Numbered from the stretch's first letter, positions 26,401 to 34,358 are shown. The stretch is 64,000 nucleotides of DNA from Palsa-744 sp963734815 (GCA_963734815.1 CAVTIH010000001.1:124001-188000); one strand, 5' to 3'. Notes: generated by a model from the letters alone, not told the origin. Translations and numbers: made by a program.

Positions 26401-27198
26401 CCGCGTTTGGTGTGCATGGACGGGGTCAACAGCATGACCGGCAACCCACCCGACATGCGCGCCTTCGCGCAGGTGGCCCGCGAGCACGGCGCGCTGCTGT
26501 ATGTGGACGACGCCCACGGCTTCGGCGTGATCGGCGAGCGCGGCCCCGGCGAGCGCTGCCCGTACGGGATGCGCGGCAACAGCATCGTCCGCTACTACGG
26601 CGAGAGCTACGAGAGCCTGATCCTGGTGGGGGGCTTCTCCAAGGCCTACTCCTCGCTGCTGGCGTTCATCGTCTGCTCGACCGAGGTGAAGGAGCTGCTG
26701 AAGGTGGCGGCGGCGCCCTACCTCTACTCGGGCCCCTCGCCGGTCGCCTCGCTGGCGACGACGCTCGCCGGCTTCGACGTTAACGAGCGCCGCGGAGAGC
26801 AGCTGCGCGAGCGCGTGTGGAGGCACACCGCCCGCGTGCTGGAGTGCCTCACGCGGCTGGAGGTGCACACTCCCAACAACTCGGGGCTGCCGATCGTCGA
26901 GATTCCGCTGCGCGACCATGAGCGCATCGCCGCGGTGGGGCAACTGCTGTTCGACCGCGGCGTGTACGTGACGCTCGCGGCCTACCCGCTGGTGCCACGC
27001 GAGGAGGTGGGCTTTCGCGTGCAGTTGACGGCAGCCAACACCGACGCCGAGGTCGACACGCTGATCGCGGTGCTGGAGGAGCTCGCCGGGCTGGGCGAGC
27101 TGCGGCCCGTGGAGCAGGAGAGCTCACCACCGATCGAGCAGGCGAGCGCCCCATCCCTCGAGCAGGCGAGCGTCCAACAACCCGAGTCGGTGGCATGA
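23488..27198 (+). CDS. Membrane GGDEF-EAL protein fused to alpha-oxoamine synthase
   Basis: One uninterrupted 1236-residue frame. About ten membrane helices (16-310) lead to a GGDEF domain with an intact GGDEF at 412-416 and the inhibitory RxxD five residues before it (RASD). An intact EAL domain follows (EALVRW at 539, plus NTT, EVTENM, LDDFGTG, KIDRSF, AEGIE and QGYALSRP). A Gly/His/Asn-rich linker (about 772-800) joins a C-terminal PLP-dependent fold-type I domain (about 820-1205) of the KBL/AONS/SPT/CqsA group: FASCNYLGFD, DDAHGFG with Asp1008 and His1010, and GGFSKAY with Lys1052 as the PLP lysine. The known reaction class is decarboxylative condensation of an amino acid with an acyl-CoA. 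The product is unknown. An MFS gene starts 15 bp downstream. Confidence 0.9.
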   Translation: MRTSLLPLDSVLGPRERRVLGTVTAVLIALVVATGAHAVFGIGGGSVEEPIRDWLTSAVYILVGVIVCWRAVRTTESRKSWMIFAFGISIYGLGNVLWAAWIEHLPNPPIPSICDGMWLTLYPCCYIGIVGLARLRERRVPARMWLDGIIAGLGIAAIGAAIVVRPVLATVSGGTAAVITEMAYPLCDLLLAALVVGVLALRGWRLDRMWGMLGAGFLALAAADCLYALQVAHGASAPSALTNLTYDIGVMLLALAAWQPGAAIETDTVPGSAVLAIPAAFTMSALGLLIYDHFSRLDPIALTLAMLTMLVAFGRVALTFRDVRALAETRRQAMTDDLTLMPNRRHFLRCVRDGIIASRATGESVALMIVDLDHFKELNDTLGHDAGDQLLRQVGERLHEVLRASDTAARLGGDEFGVLLADSSDGANAELVAQKILKAIAQPFPIKSVGLRVTASIGIALFPEHAENDEQLMQHADVAMYEAKAAQSGYACYARERDKHSLERLTLAGELSHALENGEIEAYFQPKADAGSRRIVGVEALVRWQHPTRGLISPAEFVTVAEQAGLGRALTRRMLDLALKQARIWRDEGFDLHVAVNTTVADLQDTQFPAEVAETLEAHGLPPEVLVLEVTENMVLADPVRVGDVLAQLGELGLGLSLDDFGTGFSSLTHLKSLPVGEVKIDRSFVGRMTTDPVDAAIVQATIQLAHSIGIRVVAEGIEDQVTWSSLVANRCELVQGYALSRPLPALDLDALLRAQPLPVSAPEQLDITPGAAPSSSGYGGNVHGGDGHSGNGHRNNGHNGRAARHPSEALRDLTALTRSHPMMDAVIEEIDGRMIRVGSQWLADFASCNYLGFDLDREIIEAVPAYLDTWGTHPSWSRLLGSPALYEQIEERLTALLGSADSLVLPTITHIHLATIPVLAGSGTIFLDSRAHKTIYDGAQMARAHGATVERFRFEDPGHLDELLRGARQEPRLVCMDGVNSMTGNPPDMRAFAQVAREHGALLYVDDAHGFGVIGERGPGERCPYGMRGNSIVRYYGESYESLILVGGFSKAYSSLLAFIVCSTEVKELLKVAAAPYLYSGPSPVASLATTLAGFDVNERRGEQLRERVWRHTARVLECLTRLEVHTPNNSGLPIVEIPLRDHERIAAVGQLLFDRGVYVTLAAYPLVPREEVGFRVQLTAANTDAEVDTLIAVLEELAGLGELRPVEQESSPPIEQASAPSLEQASVQQPESVA

Positions 27199-27213
27199 GA
27201 ATCTGAGCACGAC

Positions 27214-28737
27214 GTGATCGCCCGCTACCGCGCTCTGTTTTCCACGCCGGGTGTCAGCAGGCTGCTGGTTAGCTCGGTGGTGGGGCGCCTGCCCTCCGGC
27301 ATGTTCTCGCTGGCGATCCTGCTGTTCGTCCACGGCAGCACCGGCTCCTTCCTTGTGGCAGGTCTCGCGGTGGGGGCGTTCTCGCTGGCTGGCGCGGCGA
27401 TCGGCCCGCTGCTGGGGGCGCAGGTCGATCGGCACGGGCAGACGCGGGTGTTGCTGGGCGCCGCGCTCGCCCAGGCAGGGCTGCTGGTTGCGCTGGTGCT
27501 CGTTACTCAGGCGGGCGCGCCGGTGGCGGCGATCGTGGCGCTGGCGGCGTTGGCGGGCGGCGCACTGCCGCCGATCGGGGGCTGCGTACGCGCGCTTTGG
27601 CCGGAGGTCGCCCACGGCGGGGAGCTCGAGACCGCCTACGCCTTGGACGCGACCACCCAGGAGACGATTTGGACACTTGGCCCACTGCTGGTGGGCCTGA
27701 CGGCGGGGTTTGCCTCGCCCGCCGCGGCGGTGGCGCTGTGTGCCGCGCTGACGGTCGTGGGGGCCGTCTACTTCGCGAGCTCCGCCCTCTCCCGCGGCTG
27801 GCGCGCGGATCGGCGGCAGCGCACGCGGGGGAGCGCACTGGGCGCCAGCCCCAACCTGCGCATGCTGCTCTACACGGTTGTGCTCGCGGGGGTGGTGATC
27901 GGGGCGGTCGAGGTGGGGCTGCCGGCGCTGGCGGTGGGGCAGGGCGCGCGCTGGTCCTCGGGTCCGCTGCTCGCCCTGTTCAGCCTCGGCAGCATGACCG
28001 GCGGCCTGATCTACTCCGCCAGGAGCTGGGCCCTGGAGATCGGCCGGCGCTACAGCGTGATCCTGATGGCGATGGCGATCGCGGTGGCGCCGCTGATCGT
28101 GGTGCACTCGCTCGCCCCGGTGTTCGCCCTCAGCGTGCTCGCCGGGCTTTGCCTGGCGCCGATGATCTCCTGCCAGTTCTCGCTCGTCGGCGCACTCGCG
28201 CCGCAGGGCACCGTCACCGAGGCGTTCACCTGGCATCGCGCCGCCACGGTCGCCGGCATGGCTGGGGGCTCGGCGCTGGGGGGATCGCTGATCGACACCC
28301 ATGGTGCCGGCAGCGCGTTCGCGCTGGGCTGCATTGGCGTGGCGGCGGCCGCGGCGTTGGCGGTGCTCGAACGCGCCCGCATCACACCCGCCGCGGCACC
28401 CGGCATGGGCGCAGAGGCTTCGGCCATGCTCCGAACCCCCGCCAAGCTGGAGCCCGAGCAGCCGGGAGCGCTCGCGGAGGGGCCGGTGCTGGCCGAAACG
28501 GGGATGCGAGCCAACAGCGAGTGTCTCCCGGCTTCGGTCGAAACGGGGATGCGAGCCACCGGCTCGTGTCTCCCGGCTTCGGTCAAGCTGGCGGCTGAGG
28601 CGGTGGCGCTGGCCGCGAAGGCGGTGGCGCTGGCCGGCGAGGCGCCGTTCGCGTCAACGGTCGAGCAGCCGTCGCCTTTCAGGCTTGCAGCCGAGGCAGT
28701 GGCGCTCGCAGCGCAGGCGGTGGCGAGCGCCGCGTGA
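27214..28737 (+). CDS. MFS transporter with repeat-bearing C-terminal tail
   Basis: The protein has twelve-helix MFS character over about residues 1-400 (SSVVGRLPSGMFSLAILLF, GAQVDRHGQTRVLLGAAL as the motif A loop, and LETAYALDATTQETIWTLGP, typical of small-molecule MFS exporters). It starts 15 bp after the oxoamine synthase fusion, implying an operon and perhaps export of its product. The final 100 residues are a non-membrane tail. It includes two in-frame copies of the nested-palindrome repeat (LAETGMRA...CLPASV) and Ala-rich AEAVALAA units. The last 59 bases overlap the sortase gene tail-to-tail. Confidence 0.8.
   Translation: MIARYRALFSTPGVSRLLVSSVVGRLPSGMFSLAILLFVHGSTGSFLVAGLAVGAFSLAGAAIGPLLGAQVDRHGQTRVLLGAALAQAGLLVALVLVTQAGAPVAAIVALAALAGGALPPIGGCVRALWPEVAHGGELETAYALDATTQETIWTLGPLLVGLTAGFASPAAAVALCAALTVVGAVYFASSALSRGWRADRRQRTRGSALGASPNLRMLLYTVVLAGVVIGAVEVGLPALAVGQGARWSSGPLLALFSLGSMTGGLIYSARSWALEIGRRYSVILMAMAIAVAPLIVVHSLAPVFALSVLAGLCLAPMISCQFSLVGALAPQGTVTEAFTWHRAATVAGMAGGSALGGSLIDTHGAGSAFALGCIGVAAAAALAVLERARITPAAAPGMGAEASAMLRTPAKLEPEQPGALAEGPVLAETGMRANSECLPASVETGMRATGSCLPASVKLAAEAVALAAKAVALAGEAPFASTVEQPSPFRLAAEAVALAAQAVASAA
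28491..28582 (+). repeat. Nested-palindrome repeat, two tandem copies in a coding gene
   Basis: Unit 1 (28491-28537) and unit 2 (28539-28582) each run from CCGAAACGGGGATG to TGTCTCCCGGCTTCGG. The outer arms pair; the inner arms are CGAGCC-ACC-GGCTCG in unit 2 and only partly paired in unit 1. Both are translated in frame in the MFS tail. Same family as 18920-19016 and 34848-34894. Confidence 0.85.
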
Positions 28738-29509
28738 GACGGTGGGGCGCCAGCGCCGCCCCCACCGGGGTGGTCTTGGTGAGGCGTGCATACACCAGCA
28801 GCCGTTCGGCGGCGCTGAACGGTGGCGTGCAGGCGGACAGCACGAGGCGGCTGTAGTGAGCGTGGCGGATTGCGGCGTACACGTCGGTGGGGAGGACGCT
28901 GCGCTGGGCGATCACCGTGTAGACGAAGTGTGCGTACGGCATGTTCACGAGGATCCGATCGCCGCTGTGCAGCTCGTCGAGGTGGCGGAAGGGCGCGAGG
29001 AAGGTGGTGCGGTGGCCGGCGATCGCGGTTGTGCCTCCCAGGCCAGGGAAGCGGGTGCCCGGGTAGATGCTCTGCGTGTAGATCCCCGGCCCCTGCTCCA
29101 GTTCTTCGGTGCCGGTGCCGTACACCAGCACGAAGTCGGCGCCGATGCGGGGGATGCGGATGCTGCCCACGGCGCTGCCGAGCGCGGCGTGACGCGCGAG
29201 CTCGCTCGCCAGGAACGAGATGCGGCGGCGCTCGTCCACGAGCTCCAGCAGGCGCGCGTTCTCCCGCGCGGTGGGCTGGGCGTGTTCGAGCGTGCGTAGG
29301 GTGCCCCGCAGGTGGTCTTGCCGCAATTTTGCGTACAACGCCGAGAACGGCTCCTGCCACACAAGCGTGACGCCGACGTCGAGCAGCGCCAGCACACCCA
29401 GGACGATCAGCGTGCTCGAGAGCGCTCGTAGCGCGCGGCGCTTGCGCGCGGGGCCCCGCCGACCGTGCACGGGAGGGGTGGTGGTGAAGAGGATCTCGGA
29501 CACGATCAC
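28679..29509 (-). CDS. Class E-type sortase
   Basis: The 276-residue protein has a basic N-terminus, one membrane anchor (about 30-50) and a sortase beta-barrel. Catalytic His166 is in AIAGHRTTF, Cys227 in LSACTPPF, and the Arg follows in AERLLVYARL. Class E sortases anchor surface proteins bearing an LAxTG-like signal in high-GC actinobacteria. It starts at GTG 29509, overlapping the M28-like gene's stop by four bases (GTGA), so the two are translationally coupled. No obvious sorting-signal substrate is encoded in the neighbourhood. Confidence 0.85.
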   Translation of the reverse strand: MIVSEILFTTTPPVHGRRGPARKRRALRALSSTLIVLGVLALLDVGVTLVWQEPFSALYAKLRQDHLRGTLRTLEHAQPTARENARLLELVDERRRISFLASELARHAALGSAVGSIRIPRIGADFVLVYGTGTEELEQGPGIYTQSIYPGTRFPGLGGTTAIAGHRTTFLAPFRHLDELHSGDRILVNMPYAHFVYTVIAQRSVLPTDVYAAIRHAHYSRLVLSACTPPFSAAERLLVYARLTKTTPVGAALAPHRLTRRSPPPALRAPLPRLQA

Positions 29510-31398
29510 CGGCGCAGCGCGGACTCGGTGCCGCCCAGCGACCCGGGACCAGCATAGGACAGCGGCCCGCGGATGTTGAGCGGCTCGTGATCGTCCAGCC
29601 ACTCGTGCGGCTTGTCTGCGTCGTTCTCGCCAACGCGGCCTGGGGCGAGTGCCACCAGCAGCGCCGCGGCGAGGCAGCCGAAGGCGACGCTCCACAGCAC
29701 CGCGCCGGCCAGCCCGATACGCCCGCCGGCGAGCAGCAGCAGCGCGGTGTGCGCCACACCGCCGGGGCCCAGCTCCAGCCGGCTGGCGTAGAACGCCACC
29801 AGCAGCGCGAGTGGCATCACGCCGAGCGCGACCAGCGCGAGCGCTGGGATTTGTTGCCCCCGACCCACCCTCCCCTCCCCCACCCTCCCGCCGCCGCGCC
29901 CGCCGGCACTCCACCCGCCGGTCGGCGCCGCGGCGAGCACCAGCCATAGGTTCAAGGCTGGTAGGAGCAGCAGCGCGGTGAGGGGATCGAACACCCACAC
30001 CACCACTGTCAGGCCGCCCAGCACGAGCAGCATCCCGAGCGCCGCGGCGTCGCTGCGCGGACGCACCGGGAGTGCGAGCCGGCGCATCAGCGCCGGCCAC
30101 CCCAGCCAGGCGAGCACCAGCACGAGCGCACTCGCCAGCACCGCCTCCAAGGCGTGGCTGTCGAACGGCAGCGCCGCCGAGGAGACCGGCGGGCTTGGCG
30201 TGGGGATCGCGCCGAGCGAGCCCAGCAGCATCGTGAAGGCCGCGCACGCCAGGAACGGGAGCGCGCATGCCAGCGCCCACGCCACCCATCGTCCGACCGG
30301 CACCCGCCGCCGGCGCAGGCGCGCGAAGCCGTCCCCGAGTACCGCCAACGCGGGCAGCAACAACGCCGCGACCAGCAGGCGCAGCGCCCACCCGGGGATC
30401 GCCTTCTGCTGGACCGGCAGCCCCGTTTCCAGGCCCCTGCCGGCTTCGCCGCCGCCGATTTCGGGCCCGCCGTCCAGCGCGTACACGGCGGTGAGCGCCG
30501 CGCGGCCAAACGCTTGCAGCCGTGCCGCGCTCACTGGTTCGCCCGCCGGGGGTGGCAGTTCGCCGCCGGCTCCCACGAGCACCGCCGGCAGCCCGCGAGC
30601 CTCGAGCGGGCCCTGTTCGCCGCCGACGAGCGGGAAGGCGAGGTGCGCGAGTTGGGCGAGTGTCCCCGGGGCGGCGGTCGGGCCCCCCGCCTGTTGCGCG
30701 ACCGCTGCCGCCACGGTGCTCTGCAGCAGCGCCGGCGCCGAGCCGGCGGAGGCCGAGAACGACGCCACCCGCAACCCGGACGCGCGGGTGCCCGCGAGAT
30801 CGCCGAGCACCAGCGCGGCGTCGAAGCGGCCGCCCAGGATTTCGCTCGCGTGTGCCGCGAAGTCCGCGGCGCCCCCGTTGCCGCCCGAGCCGCCGCTGGT
30901 GGAGACCAGCACGATCGCACGCTGCGTCTCGCCGGCGGCCAGCACCCGCGCGAGTTCGAGCAGCGCCGCGGTACCCGACAACTCCGCCTCCGCGCCTCGA
31001 CCGGCGGCGTCGCGGTGGGCGAGGATCACGATCGGCGCCTGCCCGGTGGTGCCCGGCCGCTGGGCGACCACGGTTGTGAGCGTGCGCTCCCCGTCGATCG
31101 TCGGCGCGCGCACGCTGTGGGTGCTCACCGCGAAGCCGCCCTTGGCGGCGCTTCCCAGCCCGCGCAGTGTCCGCGCAACGTACGCAGCGAGCCGCTGGTC
31201 GCCGGCGCTGCCGGGGCGGCGTTCGGGAAACTGACGGGCGAGCCCTTGCAGTGCGGTGAAGGCACGCGCGCCTTCGAAGGCTTCGGGAGCGAGGTTGGAG
31301 CTCAGCGGTGCGGTACGCCCGGTGAGCGAGAAGCCCGCGATCACCAGCGCGAACAGCAGCGGCAGGAACGCCGCGCGGTAGATGCGTCCGTTGAGCAC
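29506..31398 (-). CDS. M28-like membrane protein, probably inactive peptidase
   Basis: The 630-residue protein has an N-terminal membrane helix, an extracytoplasmic M28 aminopeptidase-like domain (about 40-325) and about eight C-terminal helices. The metal-binding block reads ILAHRDAAGRGAEAELSGTA, retaining His128 and Asp130, but the usual Asp/Asn before SG is replaced. The Glu-Glu pair expected in the next strand is absent (VLVSTSGGSGGNGG). It therefore looks like a catalytically dead peptidase. I chose the GTG at 31398 as the start because the helix begins there. It is coupled to the sortase and divergent from treT. Confidence 0.75.
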   Translation of the reverse strand: MLNGRIYRAAFLPLLFALVIAGFSLTGRTAPLSSNLAPEAFEGARAFTALQGLARQFPERRPGSAGDQRLAAYVARTLRGLGSAAKGGFAVSTHSVRAPTIDGERTLTTVVAQRPGTTGQAPIVILAHRDAAGRGAEAELSGTAALLELARVLAAGETQRAIVLVSTSGGSGGNGGAADFAAHASEILGGRFDAALVLGDLAGTRASGLRVASFSASAGSAPALLQSTVAAAVAQQAGGPTAAPGTLAQLAHLAFPLVGGEQGPLEARGLPAVLVGAGGELPPPAGEPVSAARLQAFGRAALTAVYALDGGPEIGGGEAGRGLETGLPVQQKAIPGWALRLLVAALLLPALAVLGDGFARLRRRRVPVGRWVAWALACALPFLACAAFTMLLGSLGAIPTPSPPVSSAALPFDSHALEAVLASALVLVLAWLGWPALMRRLALPVRPRSDAAALGMLLVLGGLTVVVWVFDPLTALLLLPALNLWLVLAAAPTGGWSAGGRGGGRVGEGRVGRGQQIPALALVALGVMPLALLVAFYASRLELGPGGVAHTALLLLAGGRIGLAGAVLWSVAFGCLAAALLVALAPGRVGENDADKPHEWLDDHEPLNIRGPLSYAGPGSLGGTESALRR

Positions 31399-31446
31399 GC
31401 CAACAGAGAGTACCCATGGCGCCTCAGGGATCGGTATCGTGCGCGC

Positions 31447-32682
31447 GTGCTCCAGCCCGTCGCCGTCGGAACGAAGACGCTCGCCGATTACACCCACATC
31501 TGCGGGCGCGACCTGATCGATGAGATCCGCGAGCTGGCGGAGCCGCTGAAGGGCAGCCGCGTGGCGCACGTCTCCGCCACCGCTTTCGGCGGAGGGGTGT
31601 CGGAGATCCTGTACACGCTGGTGCCATTGATGCGCGACGTGGGGTTGGAGTGCGAATGGCAGGTGATCTACGGGCGCGAGGAATTCTTCAACGCGACCAA
31701 GCTGATGCACAACGCCCTGCAGGGCGCCCCCGAGGACCTCGACGAGGAGCAGTGGGAGACCTGGAGGCGCTACAACGAGATGAACGCCCGCGAGCTGTCC
31801 GGCGGGTGGGACGTGTGCCTGATCCACGACCCCCAGCCCGCCGCGCTGCACAGCCTGGTGCCGGGCAAGGCGAAGGGGTGGGTGTGGCGCTGCCACATCG
31901 ACCTCTCGACTCCCAACCCGGAGACGATCGCGCACCTGATGCCCTACATCGAGGACTACCCCCAGTCGCTGTTCCACATGCAGGAATACGTGCCACCGGG
32001 GATGAACGGCCACGTCAACATCGTGCCGCCCGCGATCGATCCGCTCACGCCGAAGAACATGGGACTGTCCCCGGAAGACGCCGCGTACGTGTGCGGGCAG
32101 TTCGGGATCGACGTGGACCGGCCGCTGATGTGCCAGGTGTCGCGCTTCGATCCCTGGAAGGATCCGCTGGGGGTGATCGACGCATATCGCATCGTTAAGG
32201 AGCGGCTTCCCGACGCCCAACTGGCGCTCGTGGGGTCGATGGCGAGCGATGACCCCGAGGGGTGGGACTTCTTCAACGCCACGATCGCCCACGCCGACGG
32301 CGACCCCGACATACACATCCTCAACAACTTCAACAACGTCGGGGCGATCGAGGTCAACGCGTTCCAGTCGCACTCCGACGTGCTGATCCAGAAGTCCACG
32401 CGCGAGGGCTTCGGGCTGACCGTCTCGGAGGCGATCTGGAAGGCGCGCCCGTTCATCGGCGGCAACGTCGGCGGGATTCCGTTGCAGATCGAGGACGGGG
32501 TCACCGGCTTTCTCGTCTCCAGCACCGAGCAGTGCGCCGAGCGCGCGCACGAGATCCTCGAGGACCCGGCGCTGGGCAAGTCGCTGGGCAAACGCGGCAA
32601 GGAGCACGTGCGCGCCAACTTCCTCACCCCCCGCTATCTGCGTGATTATCTGAGGATCTTCAACGAGCTGCGAGAGTCATGA
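31447..32682 (+). CDS. treT: Trehalose synthase, glycosyltransferring (TreT)
   Basis: The 411-residue GT4-family enzyme begins VLQPVAVGTKTLADYTHI. The N-domain has VSATAFGGGVSEILYTLVPLMRD, with the glycine loop, and IHDPQPAALH. The C-domain has VSRFDPWKDPLGVIDAY, STREGFGLTVSEAIWKARP and GGNVGGIPLQI, the last with the nucleotide-sugar Glu. TreT makes trehalose from NDP-glucose and glucose in one reversible step. The start is GTG 31447. It is divergent from the M28-like gene and followed 28 bp later by otsA. Confidence 0.9.
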   Translation: MLQPVAVGTKTLADYTHICGRDLIDEIRELAEPLKGSRVAHVSATAFGGGVSEILYTLVPLMRDVGLECEWQVIYGREEFFNATKLMHNALQGAPEDLDEEQWETWRRYNEMNARELSGGWDVCLIHDPQPAALHSLVPGKAKGWVWRCHIDLSTPNPETIAHLMPYIEDYPQSLFHMQEYVPPGMNGHVNIVPPAIDPLTPKNMGLSPEDAAYVCGQFGIDVDRPLMCQVSRFDPWKDPLGVIDAYRIVKERLPDAQLALVGSMASDDPEGWDFFNATIAHADGDPDIHILNNFNNVGAIEVNAFQSHSDVLIQKSTREGFGLTVSEAIWKARPFIGGNVGGIPLQIEDGVTGFLVSSTEQCAERAHEILEDPALGKSLGKRGKEHVRANFLTPRYLRDYLRIFNELRES

Positions 32683-32710
32683 GCCGTATGCATCCGGATG
32701 GGCGCGAGTC

Positions 32711-34177
32711 GTGAGCGAACCGCCGGCACAGCGAGCCCCGCTGGTGCTGGTGAGCAACCGGGGGCCGGTGACCTTCCAGGCGGGCGGCGAGGTGCAGCGC
32801 GGCTCGGGTGGGCTGGTGACGGCGCTGACCGGGCTGGCGTCGCACCGCGAGGCGGTGTGGATCGCCTCGGCGATGAGCGAGCAGGACGTAGAGGTCTCCC
32901 GCGCCCACGGCGGGCGCGCCTTCCCCGTGCGCTCGCCCGCGGGCGAAGAGTTCCAGGTGCGCCTGGTGGCGAGCGACCCCGAGGCGTACGACCGCTTCTA
33001 CAACGTGTTCGCCAACCCGATGCTGTGGTTCATCCAGCACTACCTGTGGGACCTGTCCAACGCCCCGGACATCCGCCGCCACGAGATCGAGGCGTTTGAG
33101 TTCGGCTACAACGTCGTCAACGAGGACCTCGCGCGCGCCGTGGTGGAGGAGCTGGAGGGCAGCGAGGAGCCGGTGGTGATGGTGCACGACTACCACCTGT
33201 ACACGCTCCCCGACCTCGTGCGCAAAGCGCGCCCGGACGTGTTTCTGCACCATTTCATCCATATCCCCTGGACGCAGTCCGACGCGTGGCGGGTGCTGCC
33301 CTCGCGGATTCGCGAGGAGATCTTCGCGGGCCTGCTGGCGAACGACATCATCGGCTTCCACACGCGTTCCTACCGGCGCAACTTCCTGCAGTGCTGCGCG
33401 GATTTGATGGATCTCGAGGTGGACTTCGAGCGCGGCACGGTGCGCTACGGCGAGCGCGAGGTGTGGGTGCGCGCGTACCCGCTGCCGATCGACCACCGCG
33501 CGACCCGGCGGATCGCCGCACGCGCGCGCGTGCAGGAGCTGGAGCGCGAGCTGCTGGCGCGCCGCCGGGACTTCCTGATCCTGCGCGTGGACCGCGCCGA
33601 CCTCTCGAAGAACGTGTTGCGCGGCTTTTCGGCGTTCGACCTGTTCCTCGAGCAGCACCCCGAGTTCTCCGAGCGCATCACGTTCATGGCGCAGCTGATG
33701 CCCTCCCGTACCGACGTGCCCCAGTACGCCGAGTACCTGGAGCGGATCGAGGCGCTGGTGGCCGTGGTCAACCACCGCCACGGCACGCCCGACTGGATGC
33801 CGATCCAGCTGAAGCTGCGCGACGACCTGGAGGAGGCGATGGCGGCGTACAAGCACTACGACGTGCTGCTGGTCAACGCGATGTTCGACGGCATGAACCT
33901 CGTCGCCAAGGAGGGTCCGCTGGTCAACGAGCGCGAGGGGGTGTCGATCCTCTCGGAGAACACCGGTGCGCACGAGGAGCTGGGGGAGTACGCGCTGTCG
34001 GTCAACCCGTTCGACATCCAGGAGCTGGCGGACTCGATCTTCGCGGCGCTCACGATGGCGCCGGGCGAGCGCCACCGGCGCGCGCAGGGGCTGGCGGAGA
34101 TCGTCACCTCACGCGACCCCGGTGACTGGATCGACGAGCAGCTGGCGGACATCCGCGCGAAGGGCGAGTCGCGGTAG
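32711..34177 (+). CDS. otsA: Alpha,alpha-trehalose-phosphate synthase (OtsA-type)
   Basis: The 488-residue GT20 enzyme opens with VLVSNRGPVTF and shows WFIQHYLWDLSN, VHDYHLYTLPDLVRK, FHTRSYRRNFLQC, LRVDRADLSKNVLRGFSAF and the donor-binding DGMNLVAKEG. It makes trehalose-6-phosphate from UDP-glucose and glucose-6-phosphate. No trehalose-6-phosphatase lies nearby. The motif differs slightly from E. coli OtsA (LDRVDYTKG becomes RVDRADLSKN), as in several actinobacterial homologues, so donor choice is uncertain. It follows treT on the same strand, so two routes to trehalose are probably co-expressed. Confidence 0.9.
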   Translation: MSEPPAQRAPLVLVSNRGPVTFQAGGEVQRGSGGLVTALTGLASHREAVWIASAMSEQDVEVSRAHGGRAFPVRSPAGEEFQVRLVASDPEAYDRFYNVFANPMLWFIQHYLWDLSNAPDIRRHEIEAFEFGYNVVNEDLARAVVEELEGSEEPVVMVHDYHLYTLPDLVRKARPDVFLHHFIHIPWTQSDAWRVLPSRIREEIFAGLLANDIIGFHTRSYRRNFLQCCADLMDLEVDFERGTVRYGEREVWVRAYPLPIDHRATRRIAARARVQELERELLARRRDFLILRVDRADLSKNVLRGFSAFDLFLEQHPEFSERITFMAQLMPSRTDVPQYAEYLERIEALVAVVNHRHGTPDWMPIQLKLRDDLEEAMAAYKHYDVLLVNAMFDGMNLVAKEGPLVNEREGVSILSENTGAHEELGEYALSVNPFDIQELADSIFAALTMAPGERHRRAQGLAEIVTSRDPGDWIDEQLADIRAKGESR

Positions 34178-34193
34178 GGAGGGGGATCAGGAC

Positions 34194-34214
34194 CCCGCCC
34201 GCCGAGCGGGCGGG
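34194..34214 (+). terminator. GC hairpin after otsA
   Basis: Perfect 9-bp arms CCCGCCCGC and GCGGGCGGG close on a CGA loop 17 bp after the otsA stop. No T run follows, so termination may be weak or need a factor. Stem-loop repeat copy 2 follows 67 bp later. Confidence 0.5.
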
Positions 34215-34280
34215 TCTGGATGGATTGCGCAATTCGACCCAGGCCGGCGCCTGTCCTGGGGAGTCCGGCGGATCGGTGGG

Positions 34281-34358
34281 CGGATGTTGATGCATTTTTT
34301 CAACCCCCAACCACTTCATTTTGTAAAGGGTTTGGGGTCGATTCGAAGACATACTCCC
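34281..34358 (+). repeat. Dispersed stem-loop repeat, copy 2
   Basis: The core at 34303-34338 has C-rich and G-rich arms around ACTTCATTTTGTAAAGGGTT, with a GGATGTTGATG box before it and AAGACAT after it, matching the flanks of copy 3 at 40661-40735 in the same order. It lies between otsA and rpsF. The arms can pair over about 12 bp. Confidence 0.7.

Noticed and set aside
30154..31446. Upstream extension of the trehalose synthase frame
   Set aside because: It is antisense to the M28-like gene and resembles no protein, and the family start is at 31447.
32683..32710. A short ATG frame between treT and otsA as a small gene
   Set aside because: The ATG overlaps the treT stop, but its frame is not protein-like and the OtsA family start is clearly the GTG at 32711.
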